Positions 1-12,820 are shown, counted from the first letter of the stretch. The stretch is DNA of 64,000 nucleotides from Apus apus (GCF_020740795.1 NC_067283.1:129118568-129182567); one strand, 5' to 3'. Made by a program: numbers and translations. The notes: generated by a model not told the origin, from the sequence alone.

Positions 1-256
1 ATTTAGAAATAAGCTTTATTGTTTTCTGGGATTGAAGTTTGAGTATTTGAAGTAAACACTTGTTTCACTACTGGTAAGAAATGCATATCTATATATACAT
101 ATAGATATATATCCTGTATGCAAGCAGAATATTCCTCATGGACTTAATTGGCTGTATATCAGTGTTACTTTCCTAGCTGATAAGTCTTTATTTGACATCT
201 TGAATACCTGTTTTAAAGGATCTTGCTGTCTTTTTTTCTAATGTTCTTTCATACAG
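1..256 (+). other. LRRCC1 intron, 3' part
   Basis: AT-rich intron sequence ending in the acceptor TTCTTTCATACAG at 256. It contains a short TATA/ATAG alternating stretch at about 88-113. No other feature is seen. Confidence 0.8.
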
Positions 257-3200
257 TGTCAAACTGCAGAACTTAAAACTGTGATGGAGGAGGACAAACA
301 GAAGGCTGTTCAAGTTGAACTTCTGAAAAAGGAAAATGGAAAACTTATTTCTCAGCTGACAGCCCAGGAATCTGTGATTGAGGGGTTAAAAATGGAAAGA
401 AAAATATGGGGGCAAGAGTTGGCACAACAGGGTAATTTTTTTATTATTTTTTTTTTCCAGAAAAAATGGTGGAATTCAATGTCATACCTTTAAAATAAGC
501 ACTGCAATATGGTTTGTAATCATTGCAGGGTCTCTGGATGCCTTGTTGATCCTAGCCAGTTGTAAAGATAATGTGCAAAAATAGATTTCTTATATTGTTA
601 TATGCAGGCCATTATAGGAACTATAACAGCAGCTGTGGGAGTCAGCTGTTAAATACAGTTTTATCTGTTTCGCCAACGTGTCAACGTACCATAATGTTAT
701 GCGAAGAATTTTAAATATGAATCTAGGGAAACTAGGGTTTGTAAACAGTGGTAGGTAGTGCTACTTCTCTATCAGATAAGTCTAATGTGAAAATTTTAGT
801 AGGTATCGTTAGAGGGGAAAAAAAAAAGTTAAATACCGGGTGAAAAAAAGCTGGAGCTTTTTTAATTTTTCCGTGATGCATATGACTCAGCACCAGGTTG
901 TGGGTTCTTTGAGATTGGCTTGGTCTGTAAGAATTACTGTTGACTTCTCTGATAGAAGTTTTCAAAAGATAAAATACAGAAATACAGGCCTTCATTTCTA
1001 CATTTTCTCTTAAGTGTTACCTACTTACAGATGAAAGCCCTACAGGGTTTCTAGTGGGCAAAGCAGTCATGTTTAGTTTCTAAGGTGTTTCTTTCCTCCC
1101 ACTTCCCCCCCCCCTAACATTATACTCCTTGAAGCCATATGTAAAATGAGTGCTGTATTGTGACTATCCTGTTTTATTTAGGAGCTCATCTTGCTCAAGA
1201 TCGGGGAAAACTGGAGGCGAAAATTGAAGTTTTAACAAGTGAGACTGAGATGTTAAAAAAGCAAAAGGAACAGGACAGTGATACTATAAAAATTAAAAAC
1301 AAAATAGTGGATGATCAGACAGAAACAATTAGGAGATTAAAAGAAGTAAGTGCCATGTCTGAAAGTTTGTGTGCTTACCGTGAAAGTTATTGTAAAAGCA
1401 GAAATGAAAGCAGTGAAAGCTGGCTCTGCACTCCTAGTTTCACCAGGTTGGAAAACACAATCAGTGGCAACTGATTTTATGGACAGCAGAAGAGAGCCTT
1501 GTGATAACTAGATGTACAGAGATGCTACTTCAGTTCTCTCATTGAAGCATATTTATGTGAAGACTTCATTCTCCTTGCCTTACCTCAAGTTATTCTTGGT
1601 AATGACTTTGAGAGAGGAAGAACAGTTCACGTTTATTTTACAATGTGAATACTCTTTACTCTGGTCTTGTACATCAGTATTTTGATAGCAGAGCTACTGT
1701 GTTTCTTACTATTAATTTCATTCATCTCATTAAGACTTAAGACTTTAGCTTATTAATCAGAGAAAAGTTTTATGTCAGTCAAGTTTAGATGCATTACTCA
1801 TTGAACTGCATAGTCAGAATGTGAGCTCAGTGTTTTGTTTGTAGAGTAAGTTGTATTATGTTTCTAAGTAACTTTTTTCTTAACTTGCTTTGCATTTCAA
1901 ATTTGTTTTGGTGATTTATTTTTCGTAATTCTGACTTTTTCAGATTCTTTAACTGACTTTATTAAGTATTTTTTATAAATGATAAGGTTAGAAGAGTAAA
2001 CTTACATGTCTGTCTCATCTTCATTCCAGCATACACTAAACAGATACTCTTTAGGGGTAACAATAAATTTCACTTGAAGGGAGTTTCTGTGTTCTAAAAT
2101 ACTTCTCTTCTAAAGGGCTTACAAGAAAAAGATAAACAAATCAGAAAGCAGCATGAAGAACATCGGGAAGCTCAGAAACTTTTACAGCTACAGTTGGATG
2201 AAAAAGTTGCTGAACTTGAAGAACTGATGGAAAAATTAGAAAGGCAAAATCAAAGAAAAGAGGAATTAAAGCAGCTGCTAGAAGAAAAAGAAGTAGAACT
2301 TGATGACATTAAGAATGCACACAGGTGATGCATAAGTGACAGTAATTCTTTAGGATAATAATACTATGCCACACTGCTGTGAAGTTGTTTTATGTTCAGA
2401 GAGTATGTGGTAACAGTTAAAACACACAGAAACTTGGAAAAATGGAAACTTTTTCCAGTTTCCTAAGGAGTGGTATCTACTACATTCATTGTGTGTTTTC
2501 TTTTCAGTGCACTGAAAAAGAAGTGGCAAGGTAAAGGAGATCTATTAAGCCAGCTGGAGGTGCAAGTTAAACAAATGAAGGAGAATTTTGATAGGAAAGA
2601 GAAGAAGCTGATTGAAGAGAGAAATAAGTGTCTTCAAACTCAGAGGTGAAAACCTTAATAGCTTATTTTGTGGCTGTTCAGGCACTCTAGAGTTGTACTG
2701 TTAGTAAGTATACAAAAATGTTCGATTATATGGTGAAAGAATGGATGAAACCTTTTCAAGTAGTTGGTGAGCCCAGCAGCTGCCAAGCTCTTTGTGCATA
2801 GAAGTCATTTTTGGGCTGGCCACTTGGGAGGAATATAGGACTGTTGTTAGAGGATGTAGGGAGGCAATAAAGAAAGCTAAGGTCTCATTGGAACTAAACC
2901 TTGCTAGTGAGGTCAAAGACAATAGAAAGGGCTTCTTCAAATACATTGCAGAGAGAATTAACACTAGAGGCAGTACAGGCCCACTGCTGAATGAGGTTGG
3001 TGCCCTGGTGACAGAGGATATAAAGAAGGCAGAGGTACTGAATGCCTTCTTTGCCTCTGTCTTTACTGCTGCAGACTCACACCAGGAGCTCCAGATCCCT
3101 AAAGCCCCAGAAGAAGTCAGGATGAAGGAGGAGTTTGCTTTTGTAGATGAGAAATGGGTTAGGGATCAGTTAAGCAATCTGGACATCCATAAATCAATGA

Positions 3201-6200
3201 GTCTGGATGGAATACATCCACAGGTGCTGAGGGAACTGGTGGAGGTCATTGCTAGGCCACTCTCCATCATCTTTGGTAAGCTGTGGGCAACAGGAGAGGT
3301 GCCTGAGGACTGGAGGACAGCGAATGTCACTCCAGTCTACAAGAAGGGCAAGAAGGAGGACCCGGGTAACTATGGACCACTCAGCCTCACCTCCATCCCT
3401 CGAAAGGTGATGAAACAACTTGTTCTTGGCACTATCTCTGGGCATATCAAGGATGAGGGGGTCATTAAGAGCAGTCAACATGGGTTTTACCAAGGGGAAG
3501 TCATGCTTGACCAACCTTATAGCCTTCTATGAAGAAGTAACTAGGTGGATAGATGATGGTAGGGCAGTAGATGTGGTTTATCTTGATTTCATTAAAGCAT
3601 TTGACACCGTCTTCCACAGCATCCTCATAAATAAACTGAGGAAGCGTGCTCTTGATGGTCAGGTAGGGAGATGGATCATGCACTGGTTGAAATGAGGAAG
3701 TCAGAGAGTTGTGATCAATGGGACAGAATCTAGTTGGAGGTCTGTGACTAGTGGAGTCCCTCAGGGGTCGGTATTGGGACCGGGTTTGTTCAGTATTTTC
3801 ATCAGTGACCTGGATGAGGGAACAGAGTGTGCCCTCAGCAAGTTTGCTGATGACACTAAACTGGGAGGAGTGGCTGACACACCAGAAGGCTGTGCTGCCA
3901 TTCAGTGAGACCTAAACAGGCTGGAGAGTTGGGCAGGGAGAAACTTGATGAAATTCAACAAGGGCAAGTGTAGAGTCTTGCATCTGGGGAAGAACAACCC
4001 CATGTACCAGTACAGGTTGGGGACTGACCTGCTGGATACCAGTGTAGGAGAAAGGGACCTGGGGGTCCTGGTGGACAGGAGGATGACCATGAGCCAGCAA
4101 TGTGCCCTTGTGGCCAAGAAGGCCAATGGCATCCTGGGGTAGATTAGAAAAGGTGTGGTTAGTGGGTTAAGAGAGGTTCTCCTCCCCCTCTATTCTGCCT
4201 TGTGAGGCCACATCTGGAATATTGTGTCCAGTTCTGGGCCCCTCAGTTCAAGAAGGACAGGGAAGTGCTTGAAAGAGTCCAGCACAGAGCCACAAACATG
4301 ATGGAGTGGAACATCTCCCATATGAGGAAAGGCTGAGGGAGCTAGGCCTCTTTAGCTTGGAGAAGAGGAGACTGAGGGGTGACCTCATCAATGTTTACAA
4401 ATATGTTAAGGGTGTCAGGAGGATGGAGCCAGGCTTTTTTCAGTGATGTCTAGTGATAGGACAAGGGGCAATGGGTGCAAACTGGAACACAGGAGGTTCC
4501 ACGTAAACATCAGAAAAAACTTCTTTCCTGTGAGAGTGACAGAGCACTGGAACAGGCTGCCCAGAGAGGTTGTGGAGTCTCCTTTGCTGGAGACATTCAA
4601 AACCCGCCTGGACACATTCCTGTGTGATGTGCTCTAAGTGATCCTGCTCTGGCAGGGAGGTTGGACTACCTGATCTTTCAAGGTCCCTTCCAACCCCTAA
4701 GATGCTGTGATTTTTTTATTTTTTTTTTTTGTTATACAGGTGACTTACTTCATGGAACTAGCAGTCAATTACAGCATTCATCCTTTAAACTGCTTAGCTA
4801 TGTTGCTATTTTCTTTGAAAATAATTGGATACTACATTGATTCCTCCCTAACAAGCCCATTCCAGCACAATGCTTTTGGTTTACCTCTGTGAGGAGACTC
4901 CACATCAGCCTTATGTGATAGGGATTCCAGATACAGTGATTACACGTGCTGGCTGGAGTCATGCAGTGAAGATGCTCGTACATGTTGAGGCACACTCAGA
5001 GGCTGTAGCAGGGCTTTCTTGAGCATGAGCCTGTCAGACTTCTACCTCATGATCAGGACAAATCAGCTGCAAATCACAGGTCAAGCCCAGCAACTGTGGT
5101 TGCCATTAGAGCTTACAGGAGTGGCCACAGTACTTGACTAACAGCTGTTCAGGATGATGAAAATACCTTGTGTGCAGCATAGGAAGTTGAGGACAGACCC
5201 TCAGTACTTATTTACAATCTAGTGTAAACATTAATAATAACAAATATTTCAGTCTGTGACAGACTGTTTTTAAGTGACCTGTCATTCTCTTCCCATACAA
5301 GTATCAACAGGTTTCTATTTTGTTATTCCTGTTCTACAGTCAGTATTTTTGAGCAGTTACTTGTAAATATGAGAAATAAATACAGAAGTAAATAGGAGAA
5401 GTAAATACAGAAATCAATACTCAACCCGAAAAATGGTCAGAGACTTAAATGATGTTTGGTTATTTCATAATGCATCTGGCATTGTGGAGAAGTATAGTAG
5501 ACCTGCCTGTAATGAGCTTAGTTAGTATGATTTTTACTTTATGCTTTGGTCCCTTTCTTAAAAGTTAATAAGATTGCATATTTATCTCTCAGGGATAACC
5601 ACACTTAATGAAGGAATAAGCTAGTATGACTAAGTGTATTTTTTTATTTACATTCTTAAATTAAACACTTTGATTAATTACACTTCCACTTATTTTAAGG
5701 AAGGTCATCTGATGAATAAATGAAAAATACCTTGATGGGCAAGCCTCATTTAAGAAAAGTAAACAAAAAACAACCTCAAAAAAACCCCACCAACCAACAA
5801 AAAAAATCCCAAAAAACTCAGTTGCCTCAAATAGTCAATACTACTAGGTTTTGGAATTGTTGGAAAAACAGTGGGGAAACTGGAATTTTGTCTGAAATAA
5901 TTCTGTTTTGTTTCACAATTTTGGTATGAATTATTTGAATAGTGGAATAATTTGCTTTGCTTTCCATTGCTACATATTTCAAAATTATCCCCTGAAAGCA
6001 GAATGTCAAGCAAATGCTTCACTGCTGTGAAACAGACAGTTGTGTTTCTGTGAGACACAGGCTTACAGGCTGTGTTTGTAGGATTGCATAGTTCAGGCAT
6101 TGACTTCTCAGGAAGCAAAAGCATGATAAGTAGATGTTTGAAAACAGGTGGCGTTGTTATCCACGTTGACAGTAGCAAAGCTGAATCTTTGTATTCTTTG

Positions 6201-7219
6201 CTAGTGATGAAATGCTTCTGCTGAGAGAAATGTCAGAAGCCCTAAACATGGTACGTAAAACTAGAAGACAAACTTGAGAAAACAGGAGATCTTCTGAAGC
6301 TAGATATGGAAATAATTGTTGTTGTGCCTGTATTGTTAAAACCTTATCAAAGGCAGAACTGGGCAAAGCAAAATACTTCAGTTGTTTGCAGGAGTGTGAT
6401 TTATTTTATTATTTTTTAGGATTGCTGTGGAAAAGCTTCATGAAATGGATGATGCTTTTAGAAGACAATTGGAGTCGATGTTAGCAGCTCATCAGGAAGA
6501 AGTATTTCAACTGACAGCTGAAAAGGAGAAACAAATTGAAGCGGCAAATGAAAAAGTAATTTTAATTCTAAATTTATGTTCACTGTATTTGCATTCTTGT
6601 TCTATAGCTACTACAACAGGGTGCTCAGAAGTCACCCATTTATGTCTGGCTAATCTCTTGATGGACACAGCCCTGGTTTAGTATTAAATCTTTCAAATAT
6701 CTCTAGAACTGTACCATCGTGAGGTTCTCTATTCAAGCAAAGTAACTTTCCATGCCATGTAGCTGTTAAAAGTCTATAACTAAACATTCCTTACCTATAC
6801 AGGTAAGAATAATGTTGATTATGGCAGATAATTCACCTATGCCAGTGTTAAGAGTTACTGTTTCTGTCATATACTGCACTCTTCCAGAGTCTGATAACTG
6901 GTGCTTTTTCTGCACAGTAGGTATTTTGGGTCTGATACATCACTATCTCCCAGCACACTGCATCCCATGGCTTACTTAAGCATAAGCATATAACTCATGC
7001 ATTGCTTGTCAGCATTAAAAATTGCCAGGATTTTAACAGTTTTAGGTGTACTAAGAAAAAGCAAGAATTGTATTTGGTCTCTCTGTGTTCTTTCAGGTTT
7101 ACTGTGTTGAAGAAGAAATGCGGCAGCTTCTGCAGGAAATGGCAAACAATAAAAAGGCCATGGAAAATAAAATAAGGCGACTTACACATGCACTGAATGA
7201 TATTCAGCAAGATCTTTGA
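257..7219 (+). CDS. LRRCC1: LRRCC1, C-terminal coding exons (partial, 5' end outside window)
   Basis: Six exons join in frame: 257-431, 1182-1345, 2116-2324, 2508-2645, 6420-6555 and 7097-7219 (TGA at 7217). They encode the last 314 residues. All borders are AG/GT and phases match throughout (1, 0, 2, 2, 0). The peptide is almost continuous coiled coil rich in E, K, Q and L, with segments such as [34 protein letters not shown] and the end ALNDIQQDL. These match my memory of the C-terminus of LRRCC1 (leucine-rich repeat and coiled-coil centrosomal protein 1), a centriole protein linked to mitotic spindle integrity and cilia. The leucine-rich repeats would lie in exons to the left. The position directly upstream of E2F5 on the same strand fits the conserved vertebrate order. 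A CR1 insertion sits in the 2646-6419 intron, which also holds an exon-like island at 6205-6250 that is not used in this model. The identity is from recall, not a search. Confidence 0.9.
2813..4712 (+). mobile_element. CR1 LINE, 5'-truncated and decayed, in LRRCC1 intron
   Basis: Homologous to the element at 55-57 kb but on the + strand. Similarity begins in the ORF2 linker ahead of the reverse transcriptase ([22 protein letters not shown]) and runs through the RT core ([11 protein letters not shown], the FADD catalytic box, near 3839) to the 3' UTR, ending AAGGTCCCTTCCAACCCC. The endonuclease domain and ORF1 are absent. The frame is broken by several shifts and stops: coding blocks at 2813-3532, 3420-3695, 3711-3908 and 3945-4142 lie in different frames or are separated by stops. 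It is therefore a dead copy. It ends in a T-rich run rather than the usual octamer tail. It lies between LRRCC1 exons 2508-2645 and 6420-6555. Confidence 0.93.
6205..6250 (+). other. Exon-like island in LRRCC1 intron, not in the frame-preserving transcript
   Basis: A good acceptor (TTCTTTGCTAG, ending 6204) and a plausible donor (ATG/GTACGT at 6251) flank 46 bases. Entered from the preceding exon's phase, they read [16 protein letters not shown], which is compatible with coiled coil. At 46 nt it cannot be included between 2645 and 6420 without shifting the frame. Read through the donor, the frame stops at TGA after VRKTRRQT. The bases at 6261-6308, one frame over, again read as helix-like sequence ([16 protein letters not shown]). 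It may be an alternative terminal exon, a retired exon or coincidence. Confidence 0.4.
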
Positions 7220-7293
7220 TTATCTGCACTAACAAGTGTATTATGGAAACTTGAGCAAACACTACAATGCACTTTTTCCCTTGTTTTTTGGAT

Positions 7294-7299
7294 AATAAA
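7294..7299 (+). terminator. LRRCC1 poly(A) signal
   Basis: Canonical AATAAA 75 bases after the LRRCC1 stop codon, followed by a T-rich stretch. This gives a short 3' UTR of about 100 bases. Confidence 0.75.
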
Positions 7300-7572
7300 C
7301 ATTGTGATATATTTTTACAGTTCAGGAATCAGGCTTAATTTTTTGCACTATAATTTCATAAAAATTCCAAGGGTTAGTAATAGCTATTAACTTTTTTTGT
7401 CAAAATGGGACAAAACACACCTCTAGATGACCAGGTTGATAGGAAGTTAGGAGTCAGTGTGTTTAGTAAAGAGAAAAGAAGGTACAAGCAAAGGCCCAAA
7501 GACAAGAGCTGGAAACTTCCCTCTATTTGAGTAAACACTATTGGAATGAGAGGTCCAAGAATTAACCTGAGA

Positions 7573-8370
7573 ATAGAATCATAGAATGCAAGGTTGCAGT
7601 GGATCTCAAGGATCATCTGGTCCAACCTTTCTAAGTAGGAACATGGTTTACATGAGACAGCCCAGCCCCCTCTCAAGCTGGGTCTTAAAAATGTCCAGTG
7701 TTGGGGAACCTACCACTTCCCTGGGGAGATTATTCCAATGTCCAGCTATTCCCATAGTGAAATTTTTTCTTCTGGTATCCAGTCAGGATCTCAGCAGGAG
7801 TAACTTGCACTCATTACTCCTCATCTTTTCCATGTGACTCTTTGTAAAAAGGGAGTCTCCATCTTCTTGGTAGCCACCCTTTAAGGACTGGAACATAGTA
7901 ATAAGATCTCCCCTAAGCCTTCTTTTCCCAAGGCTGAACAGACCTGGTTCTCTCAGCCTTCCCAGGCTTCCTAGTCCTTTGATCATCTTTGTAGCCTTTC
8001 AGTGGACCCTCTCCAGCCTCTCCATATTATCTTTTTTGTATAGTGGGGACCAGAACTGAGCACAGCATTCCAGGTGTGGTCTGACAAGTGCTGAGTAGAG
8101 TGGGATGATGACTTCTTTATCTCTGCTAGTCCTGCCCTTGTTGATGCAACCCAACATCCTGTTGACCTCCTTTGCCACAGCAGCACACTGTTCATGCATA
8201 TTGAGCTTGTTGTCCACTGGCACCCCCCCGGGTCCTTTTCCACAGGGCTACTCTCCAGCCATGTGGATTGTAGTGTGTGATGCACTCATATTTTCACAGG
8301 TGCCAGATCTTGTTCCTGTTGAACTTAGTAAGGTTCTGTTTCCCCACTCAACATATCTGCCACTGCTGAT
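7573..8370 (-). mobile_element. CR1 LINE 3' fragment, antisense
   Basis: On the minus strand this reads the C-terminal part of CR1 ORF2 ([73 protein letters not shown]) and then the 3' UTR. It ends at a short TTCTATGATTCTAT remnant of the octamer tail near 7573-7588. Frameshifts separate the coding blocks. Its sequence differs clearly from the two larger CR1 copies, so it is a different subfamily or an older insertion. Confidence 0.9.
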
Positions 8371-9124
8371 AAGGAATGACTGACTCCTGAAACATAAAGG
8401 GGCATGTTTTTGTTCTCTACAGCAATAGGCTTCCTACTAGGCTTTTGAAAAATTTGAGCTAATTAACAGCTTATTATGGAAGCTAATTTTAAGCCTTATG
8501 TTAATGATTGTTCTAGCTCTTTCAAGATGGAGGCTTGACCATCTATACTGCACTCAGGCATTTATTTCATTTGCTTGTTCTTGAAAGATCCTAAACTCTT
8601 ACTGTGCTACACTGTACTGTGGAGTGTTTAATACTGCAGTTGTTAAGATCAGTTATGTGCTGGTGCACCAGGTGGAGCTATTTCTTCCCACCTTGCACCT
8701 TGTAGGAGCTAGAGCAGAGCCCTGGTGCTCCAATGGCGGTGGAAGCTGCTGAGGGAGCTTGCTCAGAATCCAGGCACAGGCAGGCGGTGCGGTGTAACTG
8801 TTTGCCTTTCGGTGCCCAGCAGCCCAGTGAAAGCACTAGTGCTAGTTAAAGGCCCTGGCTAACGGTGCCAGGCCTGCTCAGCTTGTTATCATCTTGTTAC
8901 AACAACTTGCTATGTAGACCAGAGCTTGATAGCAGCTGCCTCGTGTTACAAAGTGCGGTTTAAGTGTGGGATGTAACAAGGACCTTGAAAACATGGGTAC
9001 TAGTTGAAAGCAGAGGCCATGGCACCAAAAACAACTAATGGTCAGTGACTGCTCTTTGAAAAAGCACAACCTTGAGAGCTGGGACCAGACTGCTTTTGCT
9101 TTAAGAAAGGAAGTAGCAGAGAAG
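8371..9124. other. Intergenic, no gene seen
   Basis: Mixed-composition sequence between the antisense CR1 piece and the poly(A) tract. No coding exon, RNA gene or recognised repeat was found. Confidence 0.6.
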
Positions 9125-9173
<49 letters not shown>

Positions 9174-9250
9174 ACAACCAAAAAAACCCAACACACCCAA
9201 AATCACAACAAACCAAATGAACAAAACAAAACAAACAAACAAAAAAAGCA
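9125..9250. repeat. Poly(A) tract of 47 A, then A/C-rich low-complexity sequence
   Basis: An uninterrupted run of A at 9125-9171 is followed by about 80 bases made almost only of A and C, with a few T and G (AACCACAACC, AACAAAACAAACAAAC). The long phenylalanine and lysine runs in apparent ORFs here come only from this tract. It could be the tail of a retrocopy, but no source sequence was recognised just upstream. Confidence 0.9.
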
Positions 9251-11690
9251 GCCCAACAACTGAAAAGGCATCTGCAGTGGCCTAGGAAAAAAACCACAAC
9301 TTTGCACAGTAATGTTGTCCAAAGGTGGAGGGAAAGGGCTGCGAGTTGCCTAGAGACTGCACAATTTTCTAAAAAGCTAAGATCCCGTATTTGTGGGAGG
9401 GGACAGAAAATGGACACCTGCTCCAATGATGGCTCCCTGCTTCTAGAGTTCTTGCACCTGGCCCAGGATGCCACGAAGGAATGGACCCATGAGCACTAGC
9501 AAGGAGGCATCTGCTGTAAGGTACTGTATCCTCCCAGCTAAGGGGGCTATAGCTGTGACAGACTGACTGCTCTGAATCCGTGCTAGCAGTTGATAAGGTG
9601 TAAAAATCAATACATAGTTGTAACAGGAAAGTGTAAGAATGAACTCTTAACACAATTGAATGAACATCAATCTAGTATTTTTTTTTTCTGTAAAGCTTAA
9701 AATTAGCATAATTTATTTATCTACTGGCATACCAGTGATCTCTTGATCACCTGATACAAATATATTAATGTTATCTAAATGCAAAAGTTACTTCTCATTC
9801 TTACTTTGTGCTCTACACACTTGCTTCTTCAGAAGCCACATTATGTGAGGAAATACTCTCCTTGAAAGCACTTCTGTAGCATTTACATGGATATCACTGA
9901 TGCAGAAAGGTGGCACCATTTCAGAATGCTTTCCTGTAATATTTATCTAGTGTCCCCTTGGCCATGTCTATTTTTCTCTGTTTACCATTTAAACCAAGCT
10001 ACGCCTCAAGGTAAAAAGTACATGAATACCTGGAATGCACCAGGAAGGTAAGAGAAAGAACTGACCCTGATTCAATTTCTTAATATTGACTCAGAGTTTT
10101 TCCTCCAAAGTTTTCACTCTGAAACTATTTTCTGATTTCATCACAAGGATTTGTTACTGTTTTTAACATAAATTCTTTCTGCTCCTTGTTCTTGGCTCAA
10201 AAATCTTGTACTAAAGTAATTGGGTACATACGTATTAGCTGTATTTGGATTGGTTGTTTTTCATGCAGCTAATTCTGCCTTTGGCATTGTTTCCCTCTTT
10301 ATGCTTGTACGGCTTCCTTAGAACTTCTAAGTAGACACTTAAATTATTTTCACCTTGGGAAAAGGCCTCAAATGATAAAATTATAAGGTTAGTTCAAAGC
10401 TATGACAAATGTACCTATTCACAGGGATAAATTTCAGCCTCAGATTACGGAAAGGTACAAAATAGTAAATGAATTAAAATATAAATTAAATGTGAACTCT
10501 GACCTTGTCAGATGGAAGACATGTTCTTCTGCATTACTAATGAGAATTTAAAACTGATTCTGTTATTAGATTTTGTTTTGGTTTTATTTCTAGGCAAGAT
10601 AAAGGATCTATTTAAATCACTATTGACTGTGTGTTCAGTTAGGAAATTCCCATGCTACCCACGACCAGGGTGAATGTGATCCAAGTCCAGAGACAGTGCA
10701 CACCTGCTTATTCCTGTACAATGATACATTGCCCTGAACGTCCTGTTTATGAAGATACAGGTCCTGTGTGACAGTGGCACATTCCGTGCAGTGTCCCTTC
10801 ATAATGTGCTCCCCTGCCTCCTGTGACAGGAGGGGGGTCTGTTCCCATCAGTTTCTTTCTTGAAGACCATCACTTGAATTCTTATGTTATGTGGACTTTA
10901 AAGCTTCTCTACTTTTGTCTAATGCTAACTGAAGGACAGATGCACACCTGAAGTGAGGGCTGAGTATGTTTGGACACCAGTGCAAAATGAAACAGAGCAT
11001 TAACCAAACAGACTTCAAATAGTTAGCTGCTTGTAGGGTGTAAATCTCTCATCTGGGCCTACTGCTAATGAGTTGTAAAAGCCTTTTGTGTCAGCTTATC
11101 TGTAGTTTTAGGGAAGAAATACAAGGGTCCTTGAAGAAGAAAGAAGCCATTCAACTGAGACTAGGGATGCCTGCTGTAACCAATTCTACTGGAGTCAGCA
11201 GAGATAAAGGGGAGAAGAGACAGAACTCAGCCAGAGGTTCCTGTGAGGAAGAATCAAGGATGAAGTAAATGACCCCCAGGAGACCCTAATGGACTTCACA
11301 CACATGCAATAATGGGCAGACACTTATGTAAATGATTTATCAGAAAACTAATGAATATGTAAACTGTTTCTTAGAAATATTACACATAATTAGGTATAAT
11401 CTGTATATACATCTCTCACCTTACCCTGTAAGGTGCGCACATTTATGGAGGAGCTGTCCCTGTGCGTCTGGCGCGGTGAACAAAGAATACCAACTGAACA
11501 GTACTTGGTGGGGTGAACTTTCTTTGGTTCAGTTATACTTGGACACCAGCGCAAAGCACTGGGCCGAGTACCCAAAACTCTCAGTGCCTCTTCCGTGTCC
11601 TGCATCCTGCCCCGGGAGCTGCGAGAGCCTCCTTTAACCAATCTAAGTGCTTTCGTATCAAATGCAAACGCAGGAACGAATAACGAAGGC
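9251..11690. other. Intergenic between LRRCC1 and the E2F5 CpG island
   Basis: AT-rich sequence with no supported exon, RNA gene or clear repeat. The segment at about 10,620-10,860 is somewhat richer in GC but has no long ORF or terminal repeats that I can see. Confidence 0.6.
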
Positions 11691-11699
11691 CACTGTGCA

Positions 11700-12266
11700 G
11701 AAGCCAGGCAGGCTTGCGGAGGCACGGCGGGCACCCTGCTCGGTCGCTGATGCCCCGGCCCTCCCCTCCCGAGGCGGGCCCCAGGCCTGCCCTCCCCGCC
11801 TTCAGCCAGGCAACCGGCACTGAAGCGGGGCCCCCAGCGCAGCCGTGCCCGCCTCGGGGAAGCCCGGCCTGCGTCAGCCAAGTGTGCTTCCTCTCCCGCA
11901 CACCACAGGGGTTGCCCGTCCCGCTCCGGGCTGGAGCCCGCCAGGAGAGCAGCGCCGACCCCCCCCAGAGCACCTGTACCGCAGCCCCGAGCGGCTAGCA
12001 CGGCCCGTCCCGCGGGGCAGCCCCTCGCCCCCCGCGGCCGAAACCTGCCGGTGTCCAGGCAACGGCGGCGGCGTCACTTCCTGCGGCCCCGCCCCTCCCG
12101 CCGCAGCCCTCGGGCCGCGGCTCCGCTCCGGGCTCGGGCCGTTGCAGCGGCCGCGACACGTGGCGCGGCGGGGCGGCCCGCGGGCGGCATGGCCGCGGCG
12201 CCCGAGGCGGCGGGCGGCGGCAGCAGCAGCCGCCACGAGAAAAGCCTGGGGCTGCTGACCACCAAG

Positions 12267-12310
<44 letters not shown>

Positions 12311-12590
12311 CAAAGCGGTGCGAGGGCGGGGCGGGGGCGCCATGGCGGCGGCCGGCTGCGGCGGGGGCAGCTCCCGCGGCACCGCCGGGCCTCGCCGGCG
12401 CGCACGGCTCCGCAGGGAGGGCGGTGCATGGCAGCGCGGGGCCGGGCAGGCCGGGCCGCCGCTCCCTCCCTCCCTCCCTCCCTGCCCGGGGGGCGGGGAT
12501 GGCGCGGCCACTGACGGCCGCGGCTGCCCGGGGATGGCTGACAGCCGCCGCGGCCGGCCGAAATACGCGTTCCGACTCTTTGGCAAGAGG
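11700..12590. promoter_or_regulatory. CpG island and promoter region of E2F5
   Basis: GC content and CpG density rise sharply from about 11,700 and fall after about 12,590, in contrast to AT-rich flanks. The island covers the E2F5 start codon (12189), its 5' UTR and the start of intron 1. It has no obvious TATA box just upstream of the start codon, which is typical of CpG-island promoters. An ETS-type core, CACTTCCTG, lies at 12075-12083. A CCCT repeat (about 12,464-12,484) lies in intron 1. ORFs of 120-228 codons on both strands here are GC-rich artefacts. Confidence 0.85.
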
Positions 12591-12789
12591 GTAAAATGGC
12601 TACCGTGCATAAAATATAGTCAGTTGGGCTGGTTTTTTATATATATGTTTCTTTCCTTTCCTGTGTTGCTCTGTGCACTGACTCGGTGCACGGGGCATTA
12701 TCTAAACCTGTGTCTCGCCCGTCCTGAGTCCTTTTAGGAAGGGAAGACGATGTTGGAAAGCAGGCTGTTGCTCTTTTAATGCTTTTACA

Positions 12790-12820
<31 letters not shown>

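Noticed and set aside
2792-3532. 246-codon ORF resembling a protein-coding gene
   Set aside because: It is the RT-linker part of a dead CR1 element in an LRRCC1 intron.
5750-6178. 142-codon minus-strand ORF
   Set aside because: Lies in an LRRCC1 intron, has no recognisable domain, and its C-terminal end is an A/C-rich low-complexity read-out.
8878-9474. 198-codon minus-strand ORF with a long phenylalanine run
   Set aside because: Created by reading the poly(A) tract and A/C-rich flank antisense.
12051-12737. 228-codon ORF over the E2F5 CpG island, plus several ORFs of 120-203 codons on either strand at 11,390-13,170
   Set aside because: The first contains real E2F5 exon 1 (from 12189) but runs through the donor into intron. 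The rest come from few stop codons in GC-rich DNA and have no domain or splice support.
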